Shown here: one piece after another, positions 45,440-55,228 of the stretch
How the letters are laid out: each line of letters starts with the position of its first letter
Numbering within the stretch: the first letter of the stretch is position 1
Assembly: GCA_900466605.1 (NCBI GenBank)
Contig: UBMU01000013.1
Coordinates: forward strand, 1 to 64,000
Direction of reading: 5' to 3'
DNA from: Hyphomicrobiales bacterium
Lineage (GTDB): Bacteria; Pseudomonadota; Alphaproteobacteria; Rhizobiales; Rhizobiaceae
Length of the DNA: 64,000 bases
Made by a program: the position numbers and the translations under genes
The notes under the pieces: generated by a model
The model's database searches: none
Told to the model about the DNA's origin: nothing
Seen by the model: only the letters and a program-made list of their open reading frames with translations

Positions 45440-46285
45440 TCATGAACTCGAAAGTGGCCGATCGAGGTACTTCCTTTCGAATTCGGCGAGGAACTGGGCC
45501 TCTTGCGATCTGTCCTTCAGGTGCCACAATCCTTGACGAACTCCATCGACTGCAAGCGAAACGACCGCGAGTTCGATGCCTTCACGGACCGCAAGAGCAC
45601 CGGGATCGTTGCGAGCCTGGCCAAGTTCGACTTCGAGCAACTCGTTGGCTGTGGCGAACTTATACGCGCTCCCCCTGACCTGAACCGAGTAGATTTGCTT
45701 GGTCGTGGTGGTTGACGCCAAGACCTCGCCGGTCTGAACGCTTACTGCACGCAAGCTGACGGTGACAACGTCGGATCTGTATTGAACATCTCCACCGATG
45801 CCGAGGTAGCGTGCCCCTGCACCCCCTGTCAGCTCGTTCGAATCATAGCCAACTATGCCGCCTTCCAGGATAAGCCCGGCGAAGCGTACAGGTGGCAAAC
45901 CCACTGGCTGACGATACGACTTCTGCGTGTTTTCGATGAGAGTCCGCTCCTGGACCAGGTTCTTCAGTCCCGACCGCTCGACAACGCGGAACCACTGTCC
46001 GTTTCCGGTCTTTTTAAGGACGTCGATAAGGATCGATCCACCGCCTTGGGTGACTGCGCGGCTGTACTCCGCGAAACTGTCGTTTGGCTTTGCCTGACCC
46101 GTTAGATCCGGGAAGTCGTATACCGCGACATCGACCGGAGTCTCAGGCAATGGTAGCGCCACGACCTTGGCTGTTGTCTTAGTGGGTGATGTCAACGCGG
46201 CAGCTGGGGTATTCAAATGCTGGCCCGTCTGACAACCGGCCAACAAGATGCTGCTCAAGAGCAGCGAAACCGCCTGGACTTTCAT
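45440..46285 (-). CDS. csgG: curli export pore lipoprotein CsgG
   Basis: 281 residues with lipobox LLAGC (Cys18). Family features: VAVYDFPDLTGQAKPND, FRVVERSGLKNLVQERTLIE, FAGLILEGGIVGYDSN, ARYLGIGGDVQYRSDVVTVSLR and VQTGEVLASTTTTKQI. CsgG forms the nonameric outer-membrane pore through which curlins leave the cell. It has its own upstream region with a TTAACG direct repeat and lies about 320 bases upstream of the giant curlin gene on the same strand. Confidence 0.93.
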   Translation of the reverse strand: MKVQAVSLLLSSILLAGCQTGQHLNTPAAALTSPTKTTAKVVALPLPETPVDVAVYDFPDLTGQAKPNDSFAEYSRAVTQGGGSILIDVLKKTGNGQWFRVVERSGLKNLVQERTLIENTQKSYRQPVGLPPVRFAGLILEGGIVGYDSNELTGGAGARYLGIGGDVQYRSDVVTVSLRAVSVQTGEVLASTTTTKQIYSVQVRGSAYKFATANELLEVELGQARNDPGALAVREGIELAVVSLAVDGVRQGLWHLKDRSQEAQFLAEFERKYLDRPLSSS

Positions 46286-46372
46286 GTTCCCTCACCCACG
46301 TAACGCGACTTCACCCTTTTTGGATATGCTTAGTCGGTTGGCCACCAAATAAGCAAATCCAATGTATAAGTG

Positions 46373-46394
46373 ACGTTAACGTGTATAATTAACG
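46373..46394. promoter_or_regulatory. TTAACG repeat upstream of csgG
   Basis: The palindrome ACGTTAACGT is followed by a second TTAACG 13 bases from the first. The surrounding 150 bases are AT-rich and probably contain the csgG promoter. Confidence 0.35.
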
Positions 46395-46560
46395 CACCGC
46401 GCTCTACCGATTGTATTTCGCTATCCTTCTTAGATAACGAGCTTTTGAGGGCTATTAGCGGAAATATAATATAATACGGAAGATGATTTTTTCATCTATT
46501 AGTCGAAAATATGAGCACGATGCAAAAATACCTCACCAAAAAAGGTTGGTAATAACCTGC

Positions 46561-46878
46561 TTACTGATTAACCACGCCCGCACCAACTGTCGGCCATTGG
46601 CTGGTCGCCGTACTCATCACCACCGCAGATGTGCCACGACCGACCGATGGGTACGGATTTGCTTGGGTGGGGGCACCGCGTTTTGCGACACGCGGCTTTG
46701 GTTTCCGTGGAATCTCAGGCGGGCGGGGACGCGCATCGGCAGGAGCCTGCGGCACATATACGCCACGCTCTCCAGGGGAAACCTGGTTGATGTATGCTTG
46801 CGCCATCACGGTTTGTTCGGCACCTGAGGTCAGTATGAATACTGTCGCCGTTATGCAGACGATGGCCTTGGAAGTCAT
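46561..46878 (-). CDS. small secreted protein at curli locus
   Basis: 105 residues: signal peptide ending VMAQ, then AYINQVSPGERGVYVPQAP and a Pro/Arg/Lys-rich middle (RPRPPEIPRKPKPRVAKRG), ending SQWPTVGAGVVNQ. The first mature residues resemble those of the CsgB-like protein at 39659 (AYIQQVSGSAG). Not a known family; may be a curli accessory or an abbreviated curlin-like protein. Convergent with nothing; its promoter region is shared with the divergent IalB gene. Confidence 0.5.
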   Translation of the reverse strand: MTSKAIVCITATVFILTSGAEQTVMAQAYINQVSPGERGVYVPQAPADARPRPPEIPRKPKPRVAKRGAPTQANPYPSVGRGTSAVVMSTATSQWPTVGAGVVNQ

Positions 46879-46993
46879 GCGGGTCTCTCACGAAGTAAAT
46901 GCAGTTCAAATCGCAACTTAAAACTGAAATCGCGATTTGACTCAAGAAAAGATCCATGGAACACACACTGTCAATACAGCAGGAGGCTTTTAC

Positions 46994-47689
46994 ATGAACG
47001 CGGTTACGAAAGCGGCAGCAAGTCTTGCGCTCATTTCGTATGTCTTGAGCGCAGGTTTGTCGTTTGGGCAGGATTCGGCTCCCGGTCCCCTTTTCTCGAC
47101 GCCGGCATCGCGATCAACGACAGGTGCCCCTGTTCTGGACAAGCCTCAAACGCCGTCGGTGGGCGATGTTATCGGTAAACGCCCAAATCAGGCTGCTCCT
47201 CAATCGGCGGCAAAGTCGCAGGCTTCAGCGCCTGTGACGCCGACACGATCAGACATGTCCGTGTCGAGGATCGGCGAGTGGGAACTCCAGTGCACACAAC
47301 TGACGCCACAACAGAAAAAATGCCAAGCGAGCAGCAGTGTGATCTCCCCTGACGGAAAATCGGTTGTCCTCGTGACGAGCCTCGCCGTGGCAGCAGATGG
47401 CAAGCAAATCGCCGCGCAAATAGCGGTTCCCCTCGGTATTGCGCTGGCCTCCGGCGTAAAATTCGATCTTGACGGGTACACTACGACGCTCCCGCTAAGC
47501 CGTTGTACGCCGCAGGGTTGCCTGGTCGAGGGGATGGTCCCGGATAAGCTTGTTGCGACGATGAAGGAAAAGCCGATGGCAACAGTGAGTGTTGCGACAC
47601 CGGATGGCAAGGAAATAGCAATCAAGCAATCCCTCGATGGTTTCACCAAAACCTTCGACGATATGTTGCGCTCTGAAGGCGCGCGCTAA
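46994..47689 (+). CDS. invasion-associated locus B (IalB) family protein
   Basis: 231 residues. Signal peptide, a Pro/Ala/Ser-rich linker of about 60 residues, then the IalB domain with two Cys pairs (WELQCTQLTPQQKKCQA and LSRCTPQGCLVEG) and PLGIALASGVKFDLDG. AGGAGG precedes the ATG by seven bases. IalB-like proteins are periplasmic or outer-membrane proteins of alphaproteobacteria, of uncertain function. It is divergent from the small secreted protein and adjoins the curli locus. Confidence 0.82.
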   Translation: MNAVTKAAASLALISYVLSAGLSFGQDSAPGPLFSTPASRSTTGAPVLDKPQTPSVGDVIGKRPNQAAPQSAAKSQASAPVTPTRSDMSVSRIGEWELQCTQLTPQQKKCQASSSVISPDGKSVVLVTSLAVAADGKQIAAQIAVPLGIALASGVKFDLDGYTTTLPLSRCTPQGCLVEGMVPDKLVATMKEKPMATVSVATPDGKEIAIKQSLDGFTKTFDDMLRSEGAR

Positions 47690-48447
47690 ACTCTGGCCCG
47701 GTGTTTCCAGCTTTGCAACTCTTCGATACCGCGATCGGCGAGAAGATCAAGTTGGAAACTCGATCGATCATGCGGCCAGGAATCTGTTCGATCCTACAAC
47801 TGAAGTACGGGTCCAGATTTGCTTTGTTGGTTGGCTTCTTATCCCGGCATACCAGTGAAGCTTGTGTCGGTGGTGGAGAACACAGCTCATTGCTGGCCAG
47901 CGTCTTGTTGTCTGTCGCTCCGGGCTATTTTGGATGCTTTGCTACCTCGAGAAAAGGAACCGTCGCTGTTTGCGTGACAGGTCGTTTGCCGCCAGGATAA
48001 TTCACTTCTAGTTCCCGCCCCGAGATCCCAGCAAGGCGCGCCCCAGCCTGAATGCGCCTCGAACTTTGCGGAACGTTCCAAGGGCGATTAGGCTTCCGCT
48101 CTGCGCACTGGCTTGCGATGGAAGCCTCTAGAGTGCGAGAACTGCGACACTAAGTGCGACATGCTTAGATGCGCAGATAACGGTTCAGCTCACCACCAAA
48201 AGTGACACCGATACGGTCCACTCACCGATGTGTTTGTTTGCCGGCTAGGACTTCCACCACCTTTGGACGCCGCCGACCTGCCTGACGATGCTTTGAAAGC
48301 GATGCGTGAATGCAATCGATCCGCTTGCATATCTGTTAAGCAGAACCGGATCGACGAGTTGCTGCCATGGGTCAACTGCAGGCACGATCCCCCGCTTGCT
48401 CGTGAGGTTGGCACGAACACGCTTTCTCGCAGTAATTGAACAGCGTC
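47690..48447. other. intergenic stretch, no supported gene
   Basis: About 750 bases with only short open frames, none with a credible ribosome binding site or family match. Confidence 0.4.
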
Positions 48448-49125
48448 TCATTTCCAGTTTCTTAAAGACCAGCCGATTACAAGCGCTACTGCGAAGATCA
48501 CAAAGATCGCGACTAAAAACCTCCCGACGAAAAGGGCTACACCCGCCGCTGTGCTTATCCCGAGATCGTGTTTGAACCAACGGACCTGAGCCACTCCGTA
48601 CCAGAGTGTCGCCAAAGCAATGACCAAAGTCCCGGCTGTCGAACCCGCCAAATGGGGGACAAGGAGCAGATCCAAACCGAGGCCCGCTACGAACACGAAT
48701 ACAGTTGCAACGTAGCATTGGCTGTAAAACGGTGGTCGGAGGGCCTCTCTTGTGAGCCTTGTGGCTTTCCTTCTCACCAGCGTGACAGCCATTACCAAGG
48801 GTAGCACGCCGAAGATCACCCCACGCGCCAGTAACAGGTTGGCAGTTGATGCCAAGAGTGGGGGAAGGCTCGCGTCGGTATATATCGATGGAATGCCGCT
48901 GGAGATCACCTGAGCCAGCAGAAGGGTGAGTAGCAGGAACAATGGCGGAGAGAGAGTATCGCTGTACTGATCTTCGGGCCGATCCGCCAACTCATCATCA
49001 GCATACTGCATCATCCGTAGCGGGCTTGTGATGGACCTCCACAAGGTGATTGGATAGAAGACCAGCCAGGACACCACCTCGTAGAGGAGGTCCTCGACGG
49101 ATTTCAGCAGTTTCATAAAGTCCAT
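48448..49125 (-). CDS. multi-spanning membrane protein, hypothetical
   Basis: 225 residues with about five transmembrane helices after a cytoplasmic N-terminus (SPLRMMQYADDELADRPED). The layout resembles YIP1/permease-like membrane proteins found in rhizobia, but I cannot name the family. Stands alone. Confidence 0.55.
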   Translation of the reverse strand: MDFMKLLKSVEDLLYEVVSWLVFYPITLWRSITSPLRMMQYADDELADRPEDQYSDTLSPPLFLLLTLLLAQVISSGIPSIYTDASLPPLLASTANLLLARGVIFGVLPLVMAVTLVRRKATRLTREALRPPFYSQCYVATVFVFVAGLGLDLLLVPHLAGSTAGTLVIALATLWYGVAQVRWFKHDLGISTAAGVALFVGRFLVAIFVIFAVALVIGWSLRNWK

Positions 49126-49207
49126 TCGGCACCTCCATCGATCCCGGTCTGCGGCACGGGTATTTCATCGGGAATTTCTGTCATACACATCGATCCCGAA
49201 ACGATGA

Positions 49208-49516
49208 ATGTGGATGGGTTCAAGGAGCGTTGTTGCCGTTGTGTCTGCTGGACACGGGCGCTTGAAAAGCCATGCGGGACAAGCGCACATTGCGTCCAAA
49301 TTAACTGGAGGTCGCCCATACAAACCAATGTTGTTCCCGGCGACTCTGTGCGCAGCAGGCGCATCGGCGAGGGTGGCACAGGCGCATGTCCCCTTTTCAA
49401 ACGCGACATGCCCAAGGCGGATCGAAGTCCACGCGGACGAAGGCAGACCGATATATCTCAACGGCAGGGAAGCCAATCCCAAGCGCGGCAAGAGCTCACC
49501 TCGGATTTTTGAATAG
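49208..49516 (+). CDS. hypothetical protein
   Basis: 102 residues; the last third (CPRRIEVHADEGRPIYLNG) looks like genuine protein with a beta-hairpin character. No clear ribosome binding site. An overlapping minus-strand frame is longer but less convincing. Confidence 0.25.
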   Translation: MWMGSRSVVAVVSAGHGRLKSHAGQAHIASKLTGGRPYKPMLFPATLCAAGASARVAQAHVPFSNATCPRRIEVHADEGRPIYLNGREANPKRGKSSPRIFE

Positions 49517-49636
49517 TATGGCCGCAACGAGCGGCTTGCCATCTTTAGCCTGTCAAAAATCGGATCAATTAACGTCACGGCCAAGAGGAGGAGCAGCCTC
49601 ATTGTCGCTAACTTGCCTGTCGGGTCGTTGCCGAGT

Positions 49637-50935
49637 TTAACCTGGCTTAACTGGGCCAAACCGGTCGCGATCAAATTCTCGTGCAGTGGCGACAGGTGCG
49701 CTCCTTTGAACCGATCCCGCATTATTCAGTATTGTGCGTCGCCCGATGCGGGGCGCCGAGAGGCCAAGCAGCTCCCCTGGAGCATGCAGCGCCCACGCCA
49801 TTAGTCTTCCGGGCGACATTCCCTTGACCCCCGCGTGCAAATCAACTGATGCTGACATCGGCAAGCTCGCAAGGGGCTGCGTCGATAGACGCATGAAGTG
49901 CATTGGTTCGGCCCGCGACAACTCTTTTAAGGGGAGAGCAGCAGGCTTTCCTATGGACGCTGTTTGGACCTGGTCGGTTACAGAATCGCTCGCACGAAGA
50001 GTGGGAACCGGGATCGCGTACGTAGAAAGGTCCGCGAACGACTGCCCGCCCTGCGTCGAGGCCTGCTGAATCTGGCGAGTAAGCGCAGTCTCAGCTCGGC
50101 TTGATGGGATGGGGGCCAGTGCTGTCTGGAGGCTATTGCCTGTCGAGCTTCTCGTGCCCACCCCTACCTCGTCGTCTTCATCTACAGATGCGGCAATCTC
50201 GATGGAGCGCGGTCCGACACGCTTCTTGTAGTCGGCAATCGCTTGACTATATCCGGGCAGTGGCCTTCCGTCCGCCGGAACGTGCATTGTCTGACCCTTC
50301 GGGAAGATACTTGCGAGTTCCTGCCGCGACATCCGAGGCCAAGCGCGCACTCGGCCAACGTCAAGGTGGACAAACGGAGATCCCGACCGCGGATAATAAC
50401 CAACGCCGCCGACCTGCAATTGCATGGCAAGCGCCCGCAGAGTGGCAAGTTTTACGCCAGGAATATAGAAATCCATCGCCTTGCCAAGCGTGTGCTGGCT
50501 ATTCTTAGCGACCCCGGAGCTGCGGGAACGAGAGCGAAGCATGTTGTTAGTGCCTGGCGACCGATAGGCAGAGACGACATGAATATAGTCGCGCCCGCCA
50601 CTGCGGTCATAGACCTCCCACACCAGATCAAGCAAACGCGGATCCATACGTGCAGGCTCGTTTTTGCGCCAATCACGCAGAAACCGATTAATCTGTGCAA
50701 GCCCTCTTGGATCAAACTTGCCATCCCGTTTGAAGGTAATGGTGGCCTTCTCGCCCGTATGGGTAAAGAACAGCTTCAAAGCGCGATCTTCCGCCACGGC
50801 ATCGACAGAGAAGCCGAGAACGGCTAGTGAGGCAATGGCCGCTTGTCGCATGCGTCGACCGACAGAGCAAAGAGCAGATTGCATTCGCTCCCGTGGGCTC
50901 TCCCCTGCTCGAGAACTGTTCGCATAGTCCGACAT
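49637..50935 (-). CDS. DUF882 / M15-like peptidase-fold protein
   Basis: 432 residues. After an N-terminal export signal, the DUF882 (YcbK-like) domain spans about residues 40-200 with the zinc-site residues His and Asp in NSQHTLGKAMDFYIPG and His in FVHLDVGRVRAWP, plus VSAYRSPGTNNMLR. The remaining C-terminal half is disordered and Ser/Thr/Ala-rich. Probably acts on or binds peptidoglycan in the periplasm. Start chosen at the ATG six bases after GAGG. Confidence 0.75.
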   Translation of the reverse strand: MSDYANSSRAGESPRERMQSALCSVGRRMRQAAIASLAVLGFSVDAVAEDRALKLFFTHTGEKATITFKRDGKFDPRGLAQINRFLRDWRKNEPARMDPRLLDLVWEVYDRSGGRDYIHVVSAYRSPGTNNMLRSRSRSSGVAKNSQHTLGKAMDFYIPGVKLATLRALAMQLQVGGVGYYPRSGSPFVHLDVGRVRAWPRMSRQELASIFPKGQTMHVPADGRPLPGYSQAIADYKKRVGPRSIEIAASVDEDDEVGVGTRSSTGNSLQTALAPIPSSRAETALTRQIQQASTQGGQSFADLSTYAIPVPTLRASDSVTDQVQTASIGKPAALPLKELSRAEPMHFMRLSTQPLASLPMSASVDLHAGVKGMSPGRLMAWALHAPGELLGLSAPRIGRRTILNNAGSVQRSAPVATAREFDRDRFGPVKPG

Positions 50936-51114
50936 GGCGATCCTCATAACTTGAGATCAAGCCCGGCAGAGATTTGGATGTGTCTGACGAACCAGGTACT
51001 GATCCGCAATTATGGTCAACAAAGTCCTAACAACATGTTGACACTTCTGCTTGGAGAGTACGCAGCACTCTTGTTCGAACGAAACGCGCGCTGTCGGGCC
51101 ACAAAGGGTATGCC

Positions 51115-52083
51115 TTATCCCCTGAATCTGTCCCAGGCAGTAAGATGTTGGACAGGCGGATCAGCGTCTTCCCACCGGTATATCTCCGTCCTCAAGAAAT
51201 GAAGCTCATCGCCAAGTGCACTCTCATCGAGTTCGACCCACCAGGAGCGGGGGCGGCCGTCGTTTCCGTCTGACCAGCGGTATCCCCGGGCCTTGAGATG
51301 ATCCTTCATATCGAAAGGGCTATGCTCGGCAAACAGCCGAACCCGCGATTGTTGGGCGGAATGATAGAGTTCGGCAAACGGCTTATCGGTGTCCTTGCCT
51401 TCCTGATCCAGCACTTCGAGGAGCGCAAAGCAGTCGTCGACGGCGCGGTGGCCGTCGTGGAAATAGCCTGCCTGTCCGATCAGATAGCCGAGTTTTGTCC
51501 CCTCGAAACCGCGTGCGCTCCAGTCGATCTCCGTGACCGAACAGGCCCAGGCCTTGTCCCTGAAAAGTGAAGAAAACGCCTCACAAAACGGCCGATCAAA
51601 GGCTGCGTTGTGGGCAATCACAAGGTCAGCTGGCTCGACCACATGACGTAGTGCAGCAATATCGATCTCCTGCCCCGACACCATTTCATCGGTGATCCCG
51701 GTCAGCTTTGTGATCTCGCCGGGGATTGGAGCTCTGGGCTGTTGCAAGCCTCCGTAGACGCCAACAACATCACCAATTGTGCCGTCGTCATCAAAGGTGA
51801 ACGCGACCGCCCCGACCTCGATGATTTCGTCAACCCGGTGATTCAGGCCAGTCGTTTCGGTATCCACGATGACGCCGACGCGTCTAAAGTCGGGCCGTAG
51901 CAATTCGGCAACCGGGCGGGAAACGAGCCTTCTCAGGACACGGTAATTTCCTGTCGCTTCAAGGCTCCTCGCCATCTCCTCCGGTGTTGCACCTTTATCC
52001 TTCCGATCGACCTTCGCTGGAGGCGAAGGCCGTGTATCGATGCTCTCCAGCTTAGAGGTAAACATGTCGAGTTGGTTCGTCAT
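51115..52083 (-). CDS. DnaQ-like 3'-5' exonuclease
   Basis: 322 residues. DEDDh exonuclease domain with motif I IVDTETTGLNHRVDEIIEVG, motif II VIAHNAAFDRPF and motif III GHRAVDDCFALLEVL. The C-terminal third (ARGYRWSDGNDGRPRSWWVELDE) resembles the tail of other rhizobial DnaQ-like proteins. Related to the proofreading subunit of DNA polymerase III but probably a stand-alone nuclease. The ATG beginning MTNQLDMF follows AAAGG. Confidence 0.82.
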   Translation of the reverse strand: MTNQLDMFTSKLESIDTRPSPPAKVDRKDKGATPEEMARSLEATGNYRVLRRLVSRPVAELLRPDFRRVGVIVDTETTGLNHRVDEIIEVGAVAFTFDDDGTIGDVVGVYGGLQQPRAPIPGEITKLTGITDEMVSGQEIDIAALRHVVEPADLVIAHNAAFDRPFCEAFSSLFRDKAWACSVTEIDWSARGFEGTKLGYLIGQAGYFHDGHRAVDDCFALLEVLDQEGKDTDKPFAELYHSAQQSRVRLFAEHSPFDMKDHLKARGYRWSDGNDGRPRSWWVELDESALGDELHFLRTEIYRWEDADPPVQHLTAWDRFRG

Positions 52084-52326
52084 TTGACCTTTCACTGCCA
52101 CTGGAGCGCGCCATCTGCAACATGCCACTAGACCAGCAGTCTATATCATTCCCGTTCCAAATCGCTCGTGCATCAAGGAGAATCCCCACCTTTTCGCAAC
52201 CTGCACACCGACGATCAAACAGTTCTTTTTCGCCTGTACTAGTGCTGCTGCAATACCCAAACACCCCGCTGCTTCTAGCCCGGGGAAGAATGCTATAGTT
52301 TATGCTCATGAGTGACGGGGAAATAC

Positions 52327-52587
52327 ATGAGCCGGGCATCAAGGCAGCCAGACTGGTATGACATTGGAAAGGAACAGGGAATACGAGCTGGACGACACGG
52401 CGGTGAAGTGCAGCGACATCAGCAAGATTTTTTCGACGAGGAAGAGAACACGGCTTGGATTGACGGTGTTCTGGAAGGTGTCTTATCGGTCGGCGCACGA
52501 ATTACAGGGATAACAACCGTTCGCGATCTCATGCCCGGTTCCAAAGGAGGCGTCATTCAAGTCATTCTTGTCGAGCGGGCGCCATGA
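52327..52587 (+). CDS. hypothetical protein
   Basis: 86 residues starting MSRASRQPDWYDIGKEQG, with GGGGA five bases before the ATG. Acidic centre (FFDEEENTAWIDGVLEG) and no signal peptide. No family recognised. Divergent from the exonuclease gene. Confidence 0.45.
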   Translation: MSRASRQPDWYDIGKEQGIRAGRHGGEVQRHQQDFFDEEENTAWIDGVLEGVLSVGARITGITTVRDLMPGSKGGVIQVILVERAP

Positions 52588-52775
52588 AACCGCAGGCTGC
52601 CCGCGCCGTTGGGGTAGAAGAAACCTAAACCAGCTTCAATTACGAAGCTCCCACAATAAATCTTAAAGAGCCTAGCAGATGGAATAGATGCTTCCATTGG
52701 CTTCAGGGGTCATGGTAAAAGAGGACAGGCGATCATGGTAAGAGAAGAACCTTGGGGTCGATGTCTTCCAAGGCT

Positions 52776-54965
52776 CTATAAGTTCGAATTTAGCTTCCCC
52801 TCGACGACATTCATCATCGCGTCAAAGTCTTCCGCCGTTAGCGGTTTCGACAGGAGATATCCTTGAAGGTGATCGCATCCTAGTTCCCTGAGTACCGTTC
52901 TCTGGCCCTCTGTCTCGACACCCTCGGCCGTTGTTTTCAGGCCCTTTGCCCGTGCAAGAGTGATCATCGCCTCCACAATTGCCCGGTTGTCGGTCTCACG
53001 CTCGAAGCCGTCGACGAAACTCTTGTCAATCTTGATACGGTCGACTGCAAGCCGTTGCAAACGGCCAAAAGAAGAAAAACCGGTACCAAAATCATCGAGT
53101 GCGAAACGCACGCCGATCGAGCGAAGCGCTTCGATGTTGCGTAAGCAGTCACCGGCCGTATCCAGCAACGTGTTTTCGGTGATTTCGATCTCCAACCGTG
53201 AAGGATCGATGCCATGGTTGTTTAACGCAGTTGTGACTTTCAACGCATAGGATGCATTGCGCAATTCCACTGGAGAGGCGTTGATTGCAATCTCCAGATT
53301 CGGCCAACGTTTTGCAGCACGACATGCTTCTTCGAGAACGACGTCACCGAGCTGGTTAATCACCCCACATTCTTCCGCAATGGGAATGAACGCATCCGGA
53401 TTGATCAGCCCACGTGCCGGATGACGCCATCTGACCAGTGCTTCCGCTCCCGACAGTGATCCATCAGGGGCCGTATAGACCGGCTGAAAGTGGACCTCCA
53501 AACCACGACGATTTTCGATCGCTAGCCGCAGGTCGTGTTCAAGCTCCCGACGTGTCTGCACGAGTTCGTCCATATGGGGGCCAAAGATCGCGTATCGGTT
53601 CCGGCCCGCACCCTTGGCGTTATAAAGGGCAATGTCGGCTTTACGCGTCAGCTCAGAGGGATCAACATCCGATCCCCTGCCAATTGCCACGCCAATGCTC
53701 ACACCGATACCTATCGGTTTGCCGTCAATCTCAAATGGACGCCGCATTCCATCAATGATCTCCTCACATGTGCGTGCGACCTGTTCGCTTGAGGCGTTTG
53801 CCACGACCGCTGTAAATTCGTCACCTCCCAGCCGGCCGACAATACCGCGAGGAAATATCTCACGAAGGCGATCCGCCACAAGAACCAGCAGTTGATCACC
53901 GACCGGATGGCCGAGGGTATCGTTCACCTGCTTGAAACGATCGAGATCCATAAACAAGACCGCATTTGCCTGGGCGGGCTTGCTACTAGCTAGGAGCGCG
54001 GCCAGTTGCTCGGTAAATCGCGCTCTGTTGGCCAGGCCCGTCAACGTGTCATGACCGGCAAGATGTTCCAGCGCCGCCCGGCTGCGCTGCAGCTTTCTGC
54101 TCCTCGCGCGAACCACTCCCCCCATCGCCGACAAGACAGCAAACACAGATAGCCCGACCGCATTGATTGCAGGGCGAACTGATCGCGCAACAGCCTCCCC
54201 CGGTTCAAAGGGCGACCAGGAAAAATAACCAAACGTCTTGCCATCGGAATTCGTGATTGCCGCGAGGGATCGGCCTTCCTGGTCTGCGGCGCTCCAACTG
54301 AAGGCAAGATTGTCAAACTGATATTCACTCGAGGTCGCGCTTAAAAAAGTGCCGTCTAGGTAGCGGACTGCGCCGTGCAAATAGATCTGATCCGGGCTCT
54401 GGCCGATCGAGCCGGTATCGGAAATGATGGGCTTAACACTAATGAGCGCGGGATGGTCGCTGATTGTCGCATATGCACTCTCGCCGATGCTGAGAACTTG
54501 GTCAGATATGCCGCTGTTATCGCCAGCACGAAGTCTCGAGCGCATTTTTTCGGCGATCGGAACGATAGCCTCGCGTACCTGGTCGTATGCCTTCGTCGCA
54601 TTGACCTCATCTGCCGCAAAGGCGTAGACTGCCTCTCCGTCCGGGGCAATTATGTAAGCGCGGTCGTGCCGAAAATACGTATGCATCCATTCGCCAAGGT
54701 TCTGGCGCATCCATTCGATATTGGTGGCCTTGACGTTGAGAACGGCATCATCCCAAACGGTCGCACTCTCTTGGTCGTGTGCAACGGACGCCTGAACCTT
54801 ACCAACGAGGGTCTCCGCCAAATGTGTTTGGCGTTGTGAGGCTATCCTGTCACTTCTTGCCGTTGCATACTCAAGAACGGCCAATAGTCCGAAATACACG
54901 GACAGAGCCGCGATCGCGGGAAACACAAGAATCATCAGAACGGAGCGCGCGCCGCTGGAATTCAT
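52776..54965 (-). CDS. CHASE4-type sensor with GGDEF and EAL domains
   Basis: 729 residues. Two transmembrane segments (near residues 9-30 and 265-290) enclose a periplasmic CHASE4-like sensor. A GGDEF domain follows with intact motif GRLGGDEF, then an EAL domain with SGAEALVRW, EITEN, ALDDFGTG and KIDKSF. Both catalytic motifs are intact, so either c-di-GMP synthesis or breakdown is possible. c-di-GMP controls matrix production in many bacteria, so a link with the curli genes 7 kb away is plausible but not shown. GGGGAAGG precedes the ATG. Confidence 0.9.
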   Translation of the reverse strand: MNSSGARSVLMILVFPAIAALSVYFGLLAVLEYATARSDRIASQRQTHLAETLVGKVQASVAHDQESATVWDDAVLNVKATNIEWMRQNLGEWMHTYFRHDRAYIIAPDGEAVYAFAADEVNATKAYDQVREAIVPIAEKMRSRLRAGDNSGISDQVLSIGESAYATISDHPALISVKPIISDTGSIGQSPDQIYLHGAVRYLDGTFLSATSSEYQFDNLAFSWSAADQEGRSLAAITNSDGKTFGYFSWSPFEPGEAVARSVRPAINAVGLSVFAVLSAMGGVVRARSRKLQRSRAALEHLAGHDTLTGLANRARFTEQLAALLASSKPAQANAVLFMDLDRFKQVNDTLGHPVGDQLLVLVADRLREIFPRGIVGRLGGDEFTAVVANASSEQVARTCEEIIDGMRRPFEIDGKPIGIGVSIGVAIGRGSDVDPSELTRKADIALYNAKGAGRNRYAIFGPHMDELVQTRRELEHDLRLAIENRRGLEVHFQPVYTAPDGSLSGAEALVRWRHPARGLINPDAFIPIAEECGVINQLGDVVLEEACRAAKRWPNLEIAINASPVELRNASYALKVTTALNNHGIDPSRLEIEITENTLLDTAGDCLRNIEALRSIGVRFALDDFGTGFSSFGRLQRLAVDRIKIDKSFVDGFERETDNRAIVEAMITLARAKGLKTTAEGVETEGQRTVLRELGCDHLQGYLLSKPLTAEDFDAMMNVVEGKLNSNL

Positions 54966-55228
54966 CCGCCGAAACCTTCCCCCTCACAGAACAACCGGAG
55001 TAGACTTTAAAACTCCTTCTATCAATTCCAGAAGCGTGAATTGCCTTCAAGCCACTGCAAACAAGATCTCGGCACGAAGCCCAGTCACACTGCTGACCAT
55101 GGAAGGGGGCTCGATTCTGGGCAAGTGGGCGGATGGGAAGCCAATGGAGATTCAGAGTATTCGCGCGCGACCGGCACAGGTTCCCGTTGCAAACGCCGCA
55201 AACTCAGCGCGGAACGCTGCCGTAACAA

